Assembly (NCBI GenBank): GCA_037200845.1 | Contig: JBBCGQ010000001.1 | Location: 1,550,001 to 1,614,000 of the forward strand | Direction: 5' to 3' | Source of the DNA: Bauldia sp. | Lineage (GTDB): Bacteria > Pseudomonadota > Alphaproteobacteria > Rhizobiales > Kaistiaceae | DNA: 64,000 nucleotides | In this document: piece by piece, positions 25,504 through 37,281 of the stretch | How the letters are laid out: every line of letters begins with the position of its first letter | Numbering within the stretch: position 1 is the first letter of the stretch | The notes under the pieces: model-generated | What the model saw: only the letters and a program-made list of their open reading frames with translations | Told to the model about the DNA's origin: nothing | The model's database searches: none | Program-made: the position numbers and the translations under genes

Positions 25504-26916
25504 CGCTCGCGCATGATCGTGACCGGATCGGGGAGGGCGCGCTGCCGCCCCGACATTTCGTCGCCGGCATCCTTGGCAAGGCGCCAGAACGGTATCAGTG
25601 ACGACAGCGAGATCAGCCCGACAATCGTGAACGGAGCCCAGAAATCGCTGGCCACGATTTCGTTGCCGGAAATCCGCGTCATGGCTTCCAGCACGAGGGC
25701 CCCGGTCGACACGCCCACGGAGAGCGACAACTGCTGCGCCACGCTGGTCAGCGTGGTGGCGCGGCTCATGCGCAGCGCCGAGATGTCGGCGTAGGACAGC
25801 GCGTTGATCGACGAAAACTGCAGCGAGCGGAAGAACCCGCCAATGAGCAGCAGGCCGGTCATCAGCATCACCGGCGTCGCCGGCGTGAACAGCGCCGGCA
25901 TGGCGACGAAGCCTGCGGAGATGACCGTGTTACACAGCAGCACGTTGCGGAAGCCGAACCGGCGCAGCACGGGTGGCGCAACAAACTTCATCGCCAGGGC
26001 GCCGATCGCCGCGGCGAAAGTGATGAGGCCCGACTGAAACGGCGTCATGCCGAAGCCCACCTGCAGCAGCAGCGGCAGCAGAAACGGCGTCGCGCCCATT
26101 CCGATGCGGAAGAGCAGCGCACCGGTCAGGCTGTGGCGGAAGGTCGGAATCTTCAGGAGCGTCAGGTCGAGGATCGGGTTCGCAATCCGCCGTCCGTGCA
26201 TCACAAAGGCGATGAGGAGCGCGGCGCCGAAAACGATCAGCGACAGCACCAGCGGCAGCGGCAAGAGGCCGAGGCCGAGCGTCGTCGCACCGCCATGAAC
26301 GTGGCAAGGCCCAGCCCGGAGAGCAGAAGCCGAAGCGGTCGAAAACGACGCGAGCCTCGCCGCGCACGTCGGGAATGTAGAGGGTGGCGAGAATGAAGCC
26401 CAGCACGCCGACCGGAATGTTGATCCAGAAGATCCACGGCCAGTCGACGTAGGTGATGATGAAGCCGCCGACCGGCGGGCCGATCAGCGGCCCGATCAGC
26501 GCCGGCACGGTGAACCAGCGAGCGCGCCGACCAGTTCCTGCTTCGACACCGTGCGCAGGATCACCAGCCGCCCGACCGGCACCATCATGGCGCCGCCGAT
26601 GCCCTGCAGCACGCGCGCGAACACGATCGCCGGGATGGAGTTGGAGAAGCCGCAGAGGATCGAGCCGATCGTGAAGATGGCGATGGCGAGGCGGAAGATG
26701 ACGCGCGCGCCGAAGCGATCGGCGAGCCAGCCGGAGGCGGGCAGGAAGACGGCGATGGTGAGCAGGTAGCTGGTCAGCGCCAGCTTGAGGTGGATCGGGC
26801 TCACGCCGAAATCGCGCGCGATGGTCGGCAGCGCGGGTCGAAATGATGGTCGAGTCGAGGTTCTCCATGAACAGCGCGCAAGCGACGATCAGGGGGACCA
26901 GAATGCGGTCGGGCAT
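25500..26916 (-). CDS. MFS multidrug exporter, DHA2/EmrB-like, multiply frameshifted as sequenced
   Basis: The pieces in three frames form one drug-proton antiporter of about 472 residues. They are [27 protein letters not shown], then the [21 protein letters not shown] motif A region, [37 protein letters not shown] (motif C type) and a helix-rich C-terminal half ending ...[11 protein letters not shown]. The breaks need four one-base corrections: an extra G near 26835-26837, and missing bases near 26517, 26326 and 26290. Several fall in short homopolymers. Substrate range is unknown. It is probably intact in the organism if these are sequence errors. Confidence 0.75.
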
Positions 26917-27127
26917 CGGATGGGGAGGGGCGGCGGGAGTCGAAAGGGTGCCTGCGCAACATAGACCTATCGGCCGCCCCGCCAAGGGCGGACTTGCGTG
27001 GACTGGCGTCGCACTTGCGAATCCGCCGTGGCGTGATATTGACCCGCGTCAACTTCATTCACCGCGACAGGCACCGCCACCCCGACAGAGGGGCGGCCGG
27101 CGCTTTAGCTTTATTCCGGAGGTTGGC

Positions 27128-28608
<1,481 letters not shown>

Positions 28609-28609
<1 letters not shown>

Positions 28610-29025
28610 TGCCCGCCGCCATCCTCGCGGCGGTCTTTGTCCAGATTGCGCTGACCTTCGGACTGTTGTTGTGGATGGGCAGGGCGCGCATCGCGGCGCT
28701 GCGCGAGAAGCGGCTCAACATCCGCGACGTGGCGCTCGGCGAGCCCAACTGGCCGCCGGAAATCGCGCGCATCCAGAACGCGTACGAAAACCAGTTCGAG
28801 CTGCCGGTGCTGTTCTACGCGCTGGTCGCGCTGGTGCTGGTCACCGGTCACGTCACCGCGATCCTGATCGGCCTCGCGTGGCTGTTCGTCCTGTCGCGCA
28901 TCGTGCACGCCGCGATCCACGCCACGACCAACAACGTGCCGCAGCGGTTCGCCGCCTATTGCGTCGGCCTCGCCGATCTCATGCTGATGTGGGTGCTGTT
29001 CGCCCTCGCTGTCGCGCTGGCCTGA
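28609..29025 (+). CDS. MAPEG-family integral membrane protein
   Basis: This 138-residue protein has four hydrophobic segments and the MAPEG hallmark RIQNAYENQFELPVLFYALV (about 62-81). MAPEG proteins are membrane-associated relatives of glutathione transferases, but most bacterial members have no known activity. It starts at a GTG that shares a base with the guaB stop (TAGTG), so it is translationally coupled to guaB. It is intact, one of the few unbroken frames in this stretch. Confidence 0.8.
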
Positions 29026-29028
29026 GCC

Positions 29029-29640
29029 TCACAGCCCGGCGAGGTGGACGATCTTCCCGTCGACGCCGCCCTTTTCCATCATCTCCGCCGCCTTGCGCGC
29101 CGCAAGCAGCGGCAGGCGCGCGGCGATGCGCGGATGGATCTTGCCGTCGCGGGGCCAGCAGGAAGAGCGTCGCGAGATCCTGGCGAAGCGGCGCCGGGTC
29201 CTTCTTGTAAAGCTGGGTGACACCGAAGAATTTTGCCTTCCGCCCGGCCAGCATCGCGCCGCCGAAAAGGCGGCCGAGCGACAGCGGCACGGCAAAGAAA
29301 TCGTTTCTTGGTTCCGGCAAAAGCCGATGCCGACGACAAGCCCGCCCTTGCGCGTCGCGCGGATGACCGCCGGCGTGAACGGACCGCCGAGATTATCGAG
29401 GGTGATGTCGACGCCGCCGGGTATGATCTTGTGCACGCCGACGTCGATCGCCTGCGCCCGGCTTTCCACGGCGGTGGCGCCCAGCGAGCGCACCAGATCG
29501 TGAGCGCGAGAGGAGGCCGCCGCGAGTGTCCGGTTGCCGTTGAGGCGCAGGAGTTCAGCATCGCCGTGCCGACGCCCGCCGTTGGCGCCGGTGACCAGCA
29601 CCGTGTCGGCCGGCGTCAGCTTGGCGATGCGGTACACCGA
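29029..29640 (-). pseudogene. 3' remnant of a zinc-binding MDR alcohol dehydrogenase / quinone oxidoreductase
   Basis: About 205 C-terminal residues of a medium-chain dehydrogenase remain: YRIAKLTPADTVLVTGANGG (nucleotide-binding turn), GGVDITLDNLGGPFTPAVIRA, GRLFGGAMLAGRKAKFFGV and the terminal GGVDGKIVHLAGL. The N-terminal catalytic half is absent. The coding sense stops near 29638, where a plus-strand gene begins abruptly. Inside the remnant the frame also changes four times (near 29152, 29320, 29553 and 29576), mostly in homopolymers. It is either a genuine deletion remnant or an assembly join. Confidence 0.75.
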
Positions 29641-30157
29641 TGCGCTCGACTTCTTCGCCGACAGCGTCACCTACGCTGCGAGCTTTGCCGTCATCGGCAT
29701 GGCGCTCCGCACGCGTTCGCTGGTCGCGCTCGCTAAGGGCGGAAGCCTGTTCCTGATGGCGCTGTGGGTGCTGGGGTCCACGATCTATCGCGTCTTCGTG
29801 CTGGGCACGCCGTCGGCCGAAGTGATGGGCGCCGTCGGCTTCCTGGCGCTCGCCGCCAATGTCGCCAGCGTCGTCATCCTCATGGCCTACAAGGACGGCG
29901 ACGCCAACGTCCGCTCGGTATGGATCTGCTCGCGCAACGACGCCATCGGCAACGTCGCCGTGATGGTCGCGGCGCTGGGCGTCTGGGGCACGATGACCGG
30001 CTGGCCGGACCTGATCGTGGCGGCGATCCTCGGCGGCCTGTTCTTCAATTCGTCGATCAAGATACTGCGCCACGCCTGGGCGGAGTATCGGCACGGCGGC
30101 GAGGATCATCATGGCCACGATCACGCGCCCGGCCACGTCCACGAGCACGCCCACTAG
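29627..30157 (+). pseudogene. 5'-truncated cation diffusion facilitator (heavy-metal efflux)
   Basis: From ADALDFFADS onward this is a CDF-family transporter: the membrane-2 metal site DALDFFADS, the membrane-5 RNDAIGN segment, several hydrophobic helices and a His-rich tail (HHGHDHAPGHVHEHAH) that would bind Zn, Co or similar ions. The first 40-50 residues, including membrane helix 1, are missing. The ATG at 29627 lies within the sequence of the opposing dehydrogenase remnant and is unlikely to be native. The join near 29638 removes the front of both divergent genes. Confidence 0.75.
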
Positions 30158-30206
30158 GGCGCTCCGCCACCTTGCGGAATCGAGGCCGGGCCTTTAAGGC
30201 CTCGCC

Positions 30207-31763
30207 ATGACAGCCACCGACACGGTTCTGATCGTCGATTTCGGGCAGCCAGGTGACGCAACTGATCGCCCGGCGCGTCCGCGAGGCGGGCGTGTATTCC
30301 GAGGTCGCGCCTTACAACAAAGCCGAGGAAGCCGTCGCCCGGCTGAAGCCGAAGGCGGTGATCTTCTCGGGCAGCCCGGCGAGCGTCCTCGATAAAGACG
30401 CGCCGCTGCCGCCGCCCTCGATCTACGACGCCGGCGTGCCCATCCTCGGTATCTGCTACGGCGAGCAGGCGATGGCCCACCAGCTCGGCGGCAAGGTCGA
30501 GAGCGAGCACAATCGCGAATTCGGCCGCGCCTATGTCGAGGTCGTGCGTCAGGCGGCGCTGTTCGACGGCATCTGGGAAGCCGGGCGAGCGCCATCAGGT
30601 GTGGATGAGCCACGGCGACCGCGTGACGAAACTCCCCGACGGCTTCGAGATCGTCGGCAAGTCGGACGGCGCGCCCTTCGCGATGATCGCCGACGAGAAG
30701 CGCAAGTTCTACGCGATCCAGTTCCACCCGGAAGTCGTGCACACGCCGGACGGCGCAAAGCTGCTCTCCAATTTCGTCCACAGGTCGCCGGCCTGAAGGG
30801 CGACTGGACGATGGCGGCCTTCCGCGTCGAGGCGATCCGGCGCATCGCGAGCAGGTCGGCAAGGGCCGCGTCATCTGCGGGCTTTCCGGCGGCGTCGATT
30901 CATCCGTCGCGGCGCTGCTGCTGCATGAGGCGATCGGCGACCAGCTCACCTGCGTGTTCGTCGATCACGGCCTGATGCGCGAGGCAGAGGCCGACGAGGT
31001 CGTGTCGCTTTTCCGCGGCCACTACAACATTCCGCTGGTCCACGTTAAACGCCGCCGATGTTTTCCTCGGCGCGCTCGCCGGCAAGTCCGACCCGGAAGA
31101 GAAACGCAAGATCATCGGCCGCCTGTTCGTCGAGACGTTCGAGATCGAGGCGAACAAAGTCGGCGGCGCCGATTTCCTGGCGCAGGGCACGCTCTATCCC
31201 GACGTCATCGAAAGCGTCTCGGCGCTCGGCGGCCCAGTCGGTGACCATCAAGTCGCACCACAACGTCGGCGGCCTGCCCGAGCGCATGCGCATGAAGATG
31301 CGTCGAGCCCTTGCGCGAATTGTTCAAGGACGAGGTGCGCGCGCTCGGCCGCGAGCTCGGACTGCCGGAAGCCTTCGTCGGCCGCCATCCTTTCCCCGGT
31401 CCCGGCCTCGCGATCCGCATTCCCGGCGACATCACGCGCGACAAGCTCGCGATCCTCAGGAAGGCCGACGCGATCTACCTCGACGAGATCCGCAAGGCCG
31501 GCTTGTACGATGCCATCTGGCAGGCGTTCGCGGTGCTGCTGCCGGTGAAGACGGTGGGCGTCATGGGCGACGGCCGCACCTACGATTTCGTCTGCGCGCT
31601 CCGCGCCGTCACCTCCAACGACGGCATGACGGCGGATTTCTTCCCCTTCGACATGGGCTTCCTCGGCGCGGCGGCGACGCGCATCATCAACGAGGTCAAG
31701 GGCATCAACCGCGTCGTCTACGACGTGACCTCGAAGCCGCCCGGCACGATCGAGTGGGAGTGA
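30207..31763 (+). CDS. guaA: GMP synthase (glutamine-hydrolysing) GuaA, multiply frameshifted as sequenced
   Basis: GuaA aminates XMP to GMP. The glutaminase domain ([27 protein letters not shown], nucleophile [14 protein letters not shown]), the ATP-pyrophosphatase P-loop GLSGGVDSS and the C-terminal dimer domain ending in the canonical PPGTIEWE are all readable. About seven one-base indels interrupt them (near 30244, 30574-30584, 30782, 30846, 31048, 31236 and 31288). Their sum is a multiple of three, and the corrected product of about 517 residues matches family length. I infer errors in the sequence, not inactivation. Confidence 0.9.
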
Positions 31764-31863
31764 GGGAATTGGATCTGGCCTGTCGTTGGGCCGGCACCAC
31801 GCTGAGCAGAAGCCGCGCGGCAGATCTATCGACCGGCGTGAATCCGCTGCCGAAGGCTCGCGC

Positions 31864-32351
31864 ATGGAAATGATTGCCGCCGCCGTATCGATCGGGATCG
31901 GGGCAACACTGTTGCTCGATCTGTGGGGCGTGTTTCTCAACGTGGCGTTCGGCGTGCCGCTATCCGATTACGCGACGGTCGGCCGCTGGCTCGGCTACAT
32001 GCCCGCCGGGCGTTTCGTCCATGCGTCGATCCGGGCCGCGCCTCCGGTTCAAGGTGAGCGCATTATCGGATGGATCGCGCACTATGCGACGGGGATCGTG
32101 TTCGCGGCACTGCTGGTTGTGATATGCGGCGAAGACTGGCTCCGTCATCCATCGCTAGTTCCTGCGCTGCTGCTGGGCATTATCACCGTCGCGGCGCCCT
32201 TCCTGCTGATGCAGCCGGGCATGGGCCTCGGTATCGCGTCGTCGCGGGCACCAAACCCGAGCGCCGCACGCTTGCGCAGCTCGCCACCCACGCCGCATTC
32301 GGTGTCGGCCTTTTCGTCGCCGCATGGATTCTGGCACGGCTGACCCGCTGA
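31864..32351 (+). CDS. DUF2938-like membrane protein, one frameshift
   Basis: This small membrane protein has four hydrophobic segments (IAAAVSIGIGATLLLDLWGVFLN, IGWIAHYATGIVFAALLVV, LLLGIITVAAPFLLMQPGMGLG, HAAFGVGLFVAAWILA). The MQPGMGLGIASSRAPKPERRTLAQL pattern resembles DUF2938. The frame breaks near 32251, where one C seems missing from a CC run. Restoring it gives about 162 residues. Function is unknown for the family. Confidence 0.65.
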
Positions 32352-32368
32352 GCCGTCACGCAGCCCGC

Positions 32369-32851
32369 CTAGTTCACCACGACGATCTGCGTGTTCTCCA
32401 TCCCCGCCTGCTTGACCAGCGAGAAAAACGCCTTGGCGTTGTCGGGGTGGAGGCGGACGCAGCGTGCGAGGCGGGGCGGCCGAGGTTGCGGATCTCGGTC
32501 GTGCCGTGCACGGCGTAGCCGCCGTGGAAGAACACGGCCCACGGCATCGGCGCGTTGTCGTACTTGCGCGAGCGGTGCTTCGGCGACAGCCACTCGACGC
32601 CGTAGAAGCCGGCCGGCGTGATGTAGCCGGCGCGCGCCGTCGAGACCTTGAAGGTGTAGGTGATGCGGTCGGCGACGTAGACCGTCATCGTCTGATCGGA
32701 GATGTCGATTGCGCGCGAAGACGAACGTCGTCGGCGCAGCCTCGACGGCCGTCGCGAGCACGGGCAGCGGCGCGGTCGCCTCGGTGGCGTGCGCATTGCC
32801 GGCGACCGCGATCGTCGCCAGCCCGAAGAGTGCGATGCCGAGCCGTGTCAC
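32369..32851 (-). CDS. L,D-transpeptidase (YkuD), second copy, frameshifted as sequenced
   Basis: This is a paralogue of the gene just upstream on the minus strand. It reads as a signal peptide (MTRLGIALFGLATIAVAGNAHA), then AIDISDQTMTVYVADRITYTFKVSTARAGYITPAG, HGGYAVHGT and the catalytic ASHGCVRLHPDNAK. Two one-base indels (near 32712, and a missing base at about 32463 inside the SHGC motif) cancel out over its length. Corrected length is 160 residues. The GTG start overlaps the neighbour's TGA as GTGA. The family makes 3-3 peptidoglycan crosslinks or attaches proteins to peptidoglycan. Confidence 0.8.
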   Translation of the reverse strand: MTRLGIALFGLATIAVAGNAHATEATAPLPVLATAVEAAPTTFVFARNRHLRSDDDGLRRRPHHLHLQGLDGARRLHHAGRLLRRRVAVAEAPLAQVRQRADAVGRVLPRRLRRARHDRDPQPRPPRLARCVRLHPDNAKAFFSLVKQAGMENTQIVVVN

Positions 32852-33270
32852 TGGACGACTTCGACCTGCATGTTCTCCATCCCGTTATCCTTGACGAGGG
32901 AGAAGAGCGTCGTCGCGTTGTCGGGGTGGAGGCGGACGCAGCCGTGCGAAGCCGGCTTGCCGAGATTCTTGATGTAGCCGGTGCCGTGGATGGCGTAGCC
33001 GCCCTTGAAGAAGATCGAGTGCGGCATCGGCGAGTTGTCGTACTTGCGCGAGTACCACATCACGGCCAGCCGCTGCGCCTTGTAGTTGCCGACCGGCGTG
33101 ACGTAGCCGGCGCGGGCGGTCGACACCGGCCACGAATAGCGCGGCCAGCCGTTGACGAAGACCTGCATGCGCTGTTCGGAAAGATCGACCCGCGCGAGGA
33201 TCGAAGAAGCCTTTGCCGGCGCAACTGCCATCAGGGCAGCCGCCGCCAGCGCGATGAGTATCGCCTTCAT
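32848..33270 (-). CDS. L,D-transpeptidase (YkuD family)
   Basis: This intact 140-residue periplasmic enzyme has a signal peptide (about 1-21) and a YkuD domain. The catalytic triad region IHGTGYIKNLGKPASHGCVRL carries H95, H109 and the nucleophile C111. It has no LysM or other binding domain, so it is a minimal catalytic unit. It is followed by a coupled paralogue. Its promoter should lie in the 198-base gap shared with the diverging panB. Confidence 0.88.
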   Translation of the reverse strand: MKAILIALAAAALMAVAPAKASSILARVDLSEQRMQVFVNGWPRYSWPVSTARAGYVTPVGNYKAQRLAVMWYSRKYDNSPMPHSIFFKGGYAIHGTGYIKNLGKPASHGCVRLHPDNATTLFSLVKDNGMENMQVEVVQ

Positions 33271-33468
33271 GTAAACCCAGCCCCCTCTTGCGACCGGCCG
33301 CCAAGCGGTCGCGCGAGCCTCCTCGCGGCAAGAACCCTACATAGCCACGGCGGGGTGAACAACGCGTAAGCGGCGCCGGCCATGCAAAATTGCGTGAGGA
33401 GGCCTGCGGTCGTGCCGCGCCGCAAAAAATGCTAGACGGAACGCCCACTTGAGAGACAGAGCAGAACC

Positions 33469-34287
33469 TTGTCCATAGCCGTCGACACGCAACGCCTGAC
33501 CGCAAACGATATTCGCGCCAAGAAGGGCGGCGACCCGATCGTGTCGCTGACCTCGTACCATGCCCACACCGCGGCGCTGATCGACCCGCTGGTCGACTTC
33601 ATCCTCGTCGGCGACTCCCTCGGCATGGTCATGCACGGCTTCGAGACCACGATCCCGGTGACGCTCGACATGATGATCCTGCAGGGGCAGGCGGTGATGC
33701 GTGGCTCGAAGCGCGCGCTGGTCGTGGTCGACCTGCCGTTCGGCAGCTACGAGGAGAGCCCGGCCGCCGCCTTCCGTAGCGCCGCGCGCGTGATGAAGGA
33801 AACCGGCTGTGGCGCCGTCAAGCTCGAGGGCGGCCTGCGCATGGCGGATACGATCCGCTTCCTCACCGAGCGCGGCATCCCGGTGATGGGCCACGTCGGG
33901 CTGACGCCGCAGAGCGTCAACACCATCGGCGGCTTCCGGGTGCAGGGCCGCGATCCCGCCGCGGCCGAGGCGATCAAGCACGACGCCATCGCCGTCGCCG
34001 AGGCCGGCGCCTTCGCCGTCGTGCTGGAAGCCATCGTCGAGCCGCTGGCCCGCGAGATCACGCCGGCTGTGCCCATCCCGACCATCGGCATCGGCGCATC
34101 GGCCGCCTGCGACGGGCAGGTGCTGGTGCTGGAAGACATGCTCGGCCTCTCGCCGCGCGTGCCGAAGTTCGTCAAGAGCTACGGCAAGCTCGCCGACCAT
34201 ATCGCCGAGGCGGTTGCCGCCTACGCCGCGGACGTGCGCTCGCGTGCCTTCCCGGGCGAGGCCAACGTCTACAAGCCGAAGCGTTGA
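33469..34287 (+). CDS. panB: 3-methyl-2-oxobutanoate hydroxymethyltransferase PanB
   Basis: PanB makes ketopantoate from alpha-ketoisovalerate and methylene-tetrahydrofolate, the first step to pantothenate and CoA. The 272 residues include LTSYHAHTA, the metal-binding [11 protein letters not shown] (about 47-57), [15 protein letters not shown] and [22 protein letters not shown], all PanB hallmarks. The start is TTG, with a weak gagaga site; an alternative start is not obvious. panC is not adjacent. Confidence 0.93.
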   Translation: MSIAVDTQRLTANDIRAKKGGDPIVSLTSYHAHTAALIDPLVDFILVGDSLGMVMHGFETTIPVTLDMMILQGQAVMRGSKRALVVVDLPFGSYEESPAAAFRSAARVMKETGCGAVKLEGGLRMADTIRFLTERGIPVMGHVGLTPQSVNTIGGFRVQGRDPAAAEAIKHDAIAVAEAGAFAVVLEAIVEPLAREITPAVPIPTIGIGASAACDGQVLVLEDMLGLSPRVPKFVKSYGKLADHIAEAVAAYAADVRSRAFPGEANVYKPKR

Positions 34288-34353
34288 AACCCCACCCCGG
34301 CGTCTATATGGTGCGCCCGCGTTGCCACCCTGAGGCGACCTCTGGAAGGCGAA

Positions 34354-35085
34354 ATGTCTGATATCTTTAAGGAAGTCGACGAGGATATCCGCCGCGAGCA
34401 GCTCCACAAGCTGTGGGACCGGTTCGGGCCCTACATCCTTGGCGTCGCCGTGCTCATCGTCCTCGTCACCGCCGGCTACCGCGGCTGGGAGTACTGGCAG
34501 GAGCGGCAGGCGCAGGCTTCGGGCGACCGCTTCGCCACCGCCATCCAGCTCGCCACCGCCGGCAAGCACGACGATGCCATCGCCGCGCTGCAGGCGATCG
34601 TCAAGGACGGCAGCGGCGGCTATCCGGTGCTGGCGCAGTTCCGCATCGCCGGCGAGAAGGCCGCCAAGGGCGACGACGCCGGCGCCGTCGCCGACTTCGA
34701 CGCCATCGCCGCCGGCAACGCGCCGGCCGAGATCAAGAACATGGCGCGGCTGCGCGCTGCTTTCCTGCTGGTCGATACCGCCAGCTTCGCCGACCTCAGC
34801 GCGCGTGTCGGCGACCTTGCCACCACCGGCAATATCTGGCGCCACACCGCCCGCGAGATCCTCGGCCTCGCCGCGTGGCGGACCGGCGACTACACGACGG
34901 CCCAGAAATTCTACTCGGACCTCGACGCCGACACCGATGCGCCCGACGAGGTCCACCAGCGCGCCCGCCTGATGCTGGCGCTGATCGATGCGAAACTGGG
35001 CGTGACGCCGCCCGCCGATGCCGCTTCGATCACGCCGGCGACGCCGACGCCACCGGACGCCACCCCGGCGCCCGCGACGCCGTAG
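34354..35085 (+). CDS. YfgM-like TPR protein, single membrane anchor
   Basis: This 243-residue protein has a short cytoplasmic N-terminus rich in acidic residues ([17 protein letters not shown]), one membrane helix ([20 protein letters not shown], about 25-44) and helical tetratricopeptide-like repeats, ending in a Pro/Thr/Ala tail. YfgM proteins associate with SecYEG and periplasmic chaperones, and they commonly precede der, as here (53 bases). The role is inferred from family and position. Confidence 0.8.
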   Translation: MSDIFKEVDEDIRREQLHKLWDRFGPYILGVAVLIVLVTAGYRGWEYWQERQAQASGDRFATAIQLATAGKHDDAIAALQAIVKDGSGGYPVLAQFRIAGEKAAKGDDAGAVADFDAIAAGNAPAEIKNMARLRAAFLLVDTASFADLSARVGDLATTGNIWRHTAREILGLAAWRTGDYTTAQKFYSDLDADTDAPDEVHQRARLMLALIDAKLGVTPPADAASITPATPTPPDATPAPATP

Positions 35086-35138
35086 CGCCGGCGGACCCGC
35101 GGCGGGTCCGGCGACGACTGCCCCGAGGAGCACGCCCG

Positions 35139-36500
35139 ATGCCGTCGCCGCATCGCCCCCTTCGCGTTGCCATCGTCGGCCGCCCGAACGTCGGCAAATC
35201 GACATTGTTCAACCGCCTCGTCGGCAAGCGCCTGGCGCTGGTCGACGACATGCCGGGCGTCACCCGCGACCGCCGCGAGGGCGACGCGCGCATCGCCTTC
35301 CTCGAATTCACCGCCATCGACACCGCCGGCCTCGACGAGGCGGCGCCGGAATCGCTCGCCGGGCGTATGCGCGAACAGACCATCGCGGCGGTGCGCTCCG
35401 CCGACGTCGCCGTGTTCATCATCGACGCCCGCGCCGGCGTGACGCCGCTCGACAAGCACTTCGCCGCGATGCTGCGCACCACCGGCAAGCCGATCGTGCT
35501 GGTCGCCAACAAGGCGGAGAGCCGGGCAGGGGAGGCCGGCGTCACCGAGGCGTTTGCGCTGGGCCTCGGCGAGCCGATCGCGCTGAGCGCCGAGCACGGC
35601 ACCGGCCTCGGCGACCTCCACGACGCGCTCGCCGAGTACGCGCCGCTGGCGGAGGAGGAAGAGGAAGCCGAGACCGCGAAGTCGGTGAAGGTCGCGATCG
35701 TCGGCCAGCCGAACGCCGGCAAGTCGACGCTGGTCAATGCCCTCATCGGCGAGGAGCGCATGCTGACCGGACCGGAAGCCGGCATCACCCGTGACTCCAT
35801 CGCCGTCGACTGGAAATGGCGCGACCACACCTTCCGCCTGTTCGACACCGCCGGCCTCCGCCGGCGGGCGCGCGTCGAGGCCAAGGTCGAGAAGCTTGCG
35901 GTCGCCGACGCGCTGCGCGCCATCCAGTTCGCCGAGGTCGTCGTGCTGGTGGTGGACGTCGCCGCGCCCTTCGAGAAGCAGGACCTGCAGATCGCCGACC
36001 TCGTCGAGCAGGAAGGCCGCGCCATCGTCATCGCCCTCGACAAGTGGGACATCGTCGAGGATCGCCAGAAGACGCGCGCCGATCTGATCGAGAAGGCAGA
36101 GCGACTGCTGCCGCAGATCGCCGGCGTCCAACTCGTGCCGGTGTCGGGCGTGACCGGCGAGGGCCTCGACAAGCTGATGCAGGCGGTGGTCAAGGCGCAC
36201 ACGGTGTGGAACCGGCGCACCTCGACGGCGAAGCTGAACCGCTGGCTCGGCGAAATGGTCGAGCGCCACCCGCCGCCCGCGGTCGCCGGCCGTCGCCTCA
36301 AGCTGCGCTACCTGACGCAGACCAAGTCGCGCCCGCCGACGTTCGTGGTGTTCTGCTCGCGGCCGGACGTGCTGCCGGACGCCTACAAGCGCTACCTGGT
36401 CAACGCGCTGCGCAAGGATTTCGATCTGCCCGGCACGCCGATCCGGCTGATTTTGCGCAAGGGCGACAACCCGTTCGAGAAGGGGCGGGGGATCAGGTAG
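35139..36500 (+). CDS. der: GTPase Der (EngA), ribosome assembly
   Basis: This 453-residue double GTPase matures the 50S subunit. The first G domain has GRPNVGKST (14-22) and DTAGLDE; after an acidic linker (EEEEEAE) the second has [21 protein letters not shown] and DKWD. The C-terminal KH-like domain ([19 protein letters not shown], ...NPF) completes the family layout. I chose the ATG at 35139, where homology starts. Upstream codons in frame only shadow the YfgM-like gene. Confidence 0.95.
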   Translation: MPSPHRPLRVAIVGRPNVGKSTLFNRLVGKRLALVDDMPGVTRDRREGDARIAFLEFTAIDTAGLDEAAPESLAGRMREQTIAAVRSADVAVFIIDARAGVTPLDKHFAAMLRTTGKPIVLVANKAESRAGEAGVTEAFALGLGEPIALSAEHGTGLGDLHDALAEYAPLAEEEEEAETAKSVKVAIVGQPNAGKSTLVNALIGEERMLTGPEAGITRDSIAVDWKWRDHTFRLFDTAGLRRRARVEAKVEKLAVADALRAIQFAEVVVLVVDVAAPFEKQDLQIADLVEQEGRAIVIALDKWDIVEDRQKTRADLIEKAERLLPQIAGVQLVPVSGVTGEGLDKLMQAVVKAHTVWNRRTSTAKLNRWLGEMVERHPPPAVAGRRLKLRYLTQTKSRPPTFVVFCSRPDVLPDAYKRYLVNALRKDFDLPGTPIRLILRKGDNPFEKGRGIR

Positions 36501-36545
36501 CCAGATCCACCGCTTCCCCCGCGTTCGCGGGAGAGCGGAGCATGG

Positions 36546-37277
36546 CTACCGCAACAGCGCCTCGGTCCTGTCCGTCGGAAAATCGAACAGCACGCCGTTG
36601 GCGACGTAGTCCGGCGAAACCATGCGCAGGATGTCCGGCACCGCCGCCTCGGGCGGCGTCTGCCGTGCCGGGTCTTCGCCCGGCGCCGACTGCGCCCGCA
36701 TGCGCGTCCGCATCGGGCCCGGGTTGAAAAGATTGGCGGTGGCCTTGGTCATGCGTATCTCGGCGGCGTAGGTGCGCACCAGAGCCTCCAGCGCCGCCTT
36801 CGACGCGGCGTAGACGCCCCAGTAGGGCAGATACGCCCTGGTGATGCCGGAGGTGAGGAACAGCGCGCGGCCGGCATCGGACTGGCGGAGCAGCACGTCG
36901 AGCGAGCGGATCACGCGCCAGTTGGCCGTGACGTTGATCGCCATCGTCGCCTCGAAAATCTTCGGGTCGAGGTGCGACAGCGGCGTTATCACGCCGAGCA
37001 CGCCGGCATTGCCGAGAACGATATCGACCTTGCCCCAGCGCTGGTGGAGCGCCGCGCCGAGCCGGTCGATGCCGGCGTAGTCGGTGAGATCGAGCGGCAC
37101 CAGCGTCGCCGCGCCGCCCTTCGCCTTGATCGCGTCGTCGAGTTCCTCGAGGCCGCCGACGGTGCGCGCTACCGCCACGACGTGCGCGCCGGCGGTGGCG
37201 AGGCCGAGGGCGGCGGCGTAGCCGATGCCGCGCGAGGCGCCGGTGACGACCGCGACGCGGCCGGAGAGATCGACCAT
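36546..37277 (-). CDS. Short-chain dehydrogenase/reductase
   Basis: This 243-residue SDR has the NAD(P)-binding VTGASRGIGYAAALGLA (about 10-26), LGNAGVLG (NNAG equivalent) and the catalytic YWGVYAASK with Ser upstream in FLTSGITRA. The tail FNPGPMRTRMR is typical of the class. It starts four bases after the purF stop, so it is the last gene of a cvpA-purF-SDR operon, an arrangement common in Hyphomicrobiales. The substrate is unknown. Confidence 0.88.
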   Translation of the reverse strand: MVDLSGRVAVVTGASRGIGYAAALGLATAGAHVVAVARTVGGLEELDDAIKAKGGAATLVPLDLTDYAGIDRLGAALHQRWGKVDIVLGNAGVLGVITPLSHLDPKIFEATMAINVTANWRVIRSLDVLLRQSDAGRALFLTSGITRAYLPYWGVYAASKAALEALVRTYAAEIRMTKATANLFNPGPMRTRMRAQSAPGEDPARQTPPEAAVPDILRMVSPDYVANGVLFDFPTDRTEALLR

Positions 37278-37281
37278 GCGG

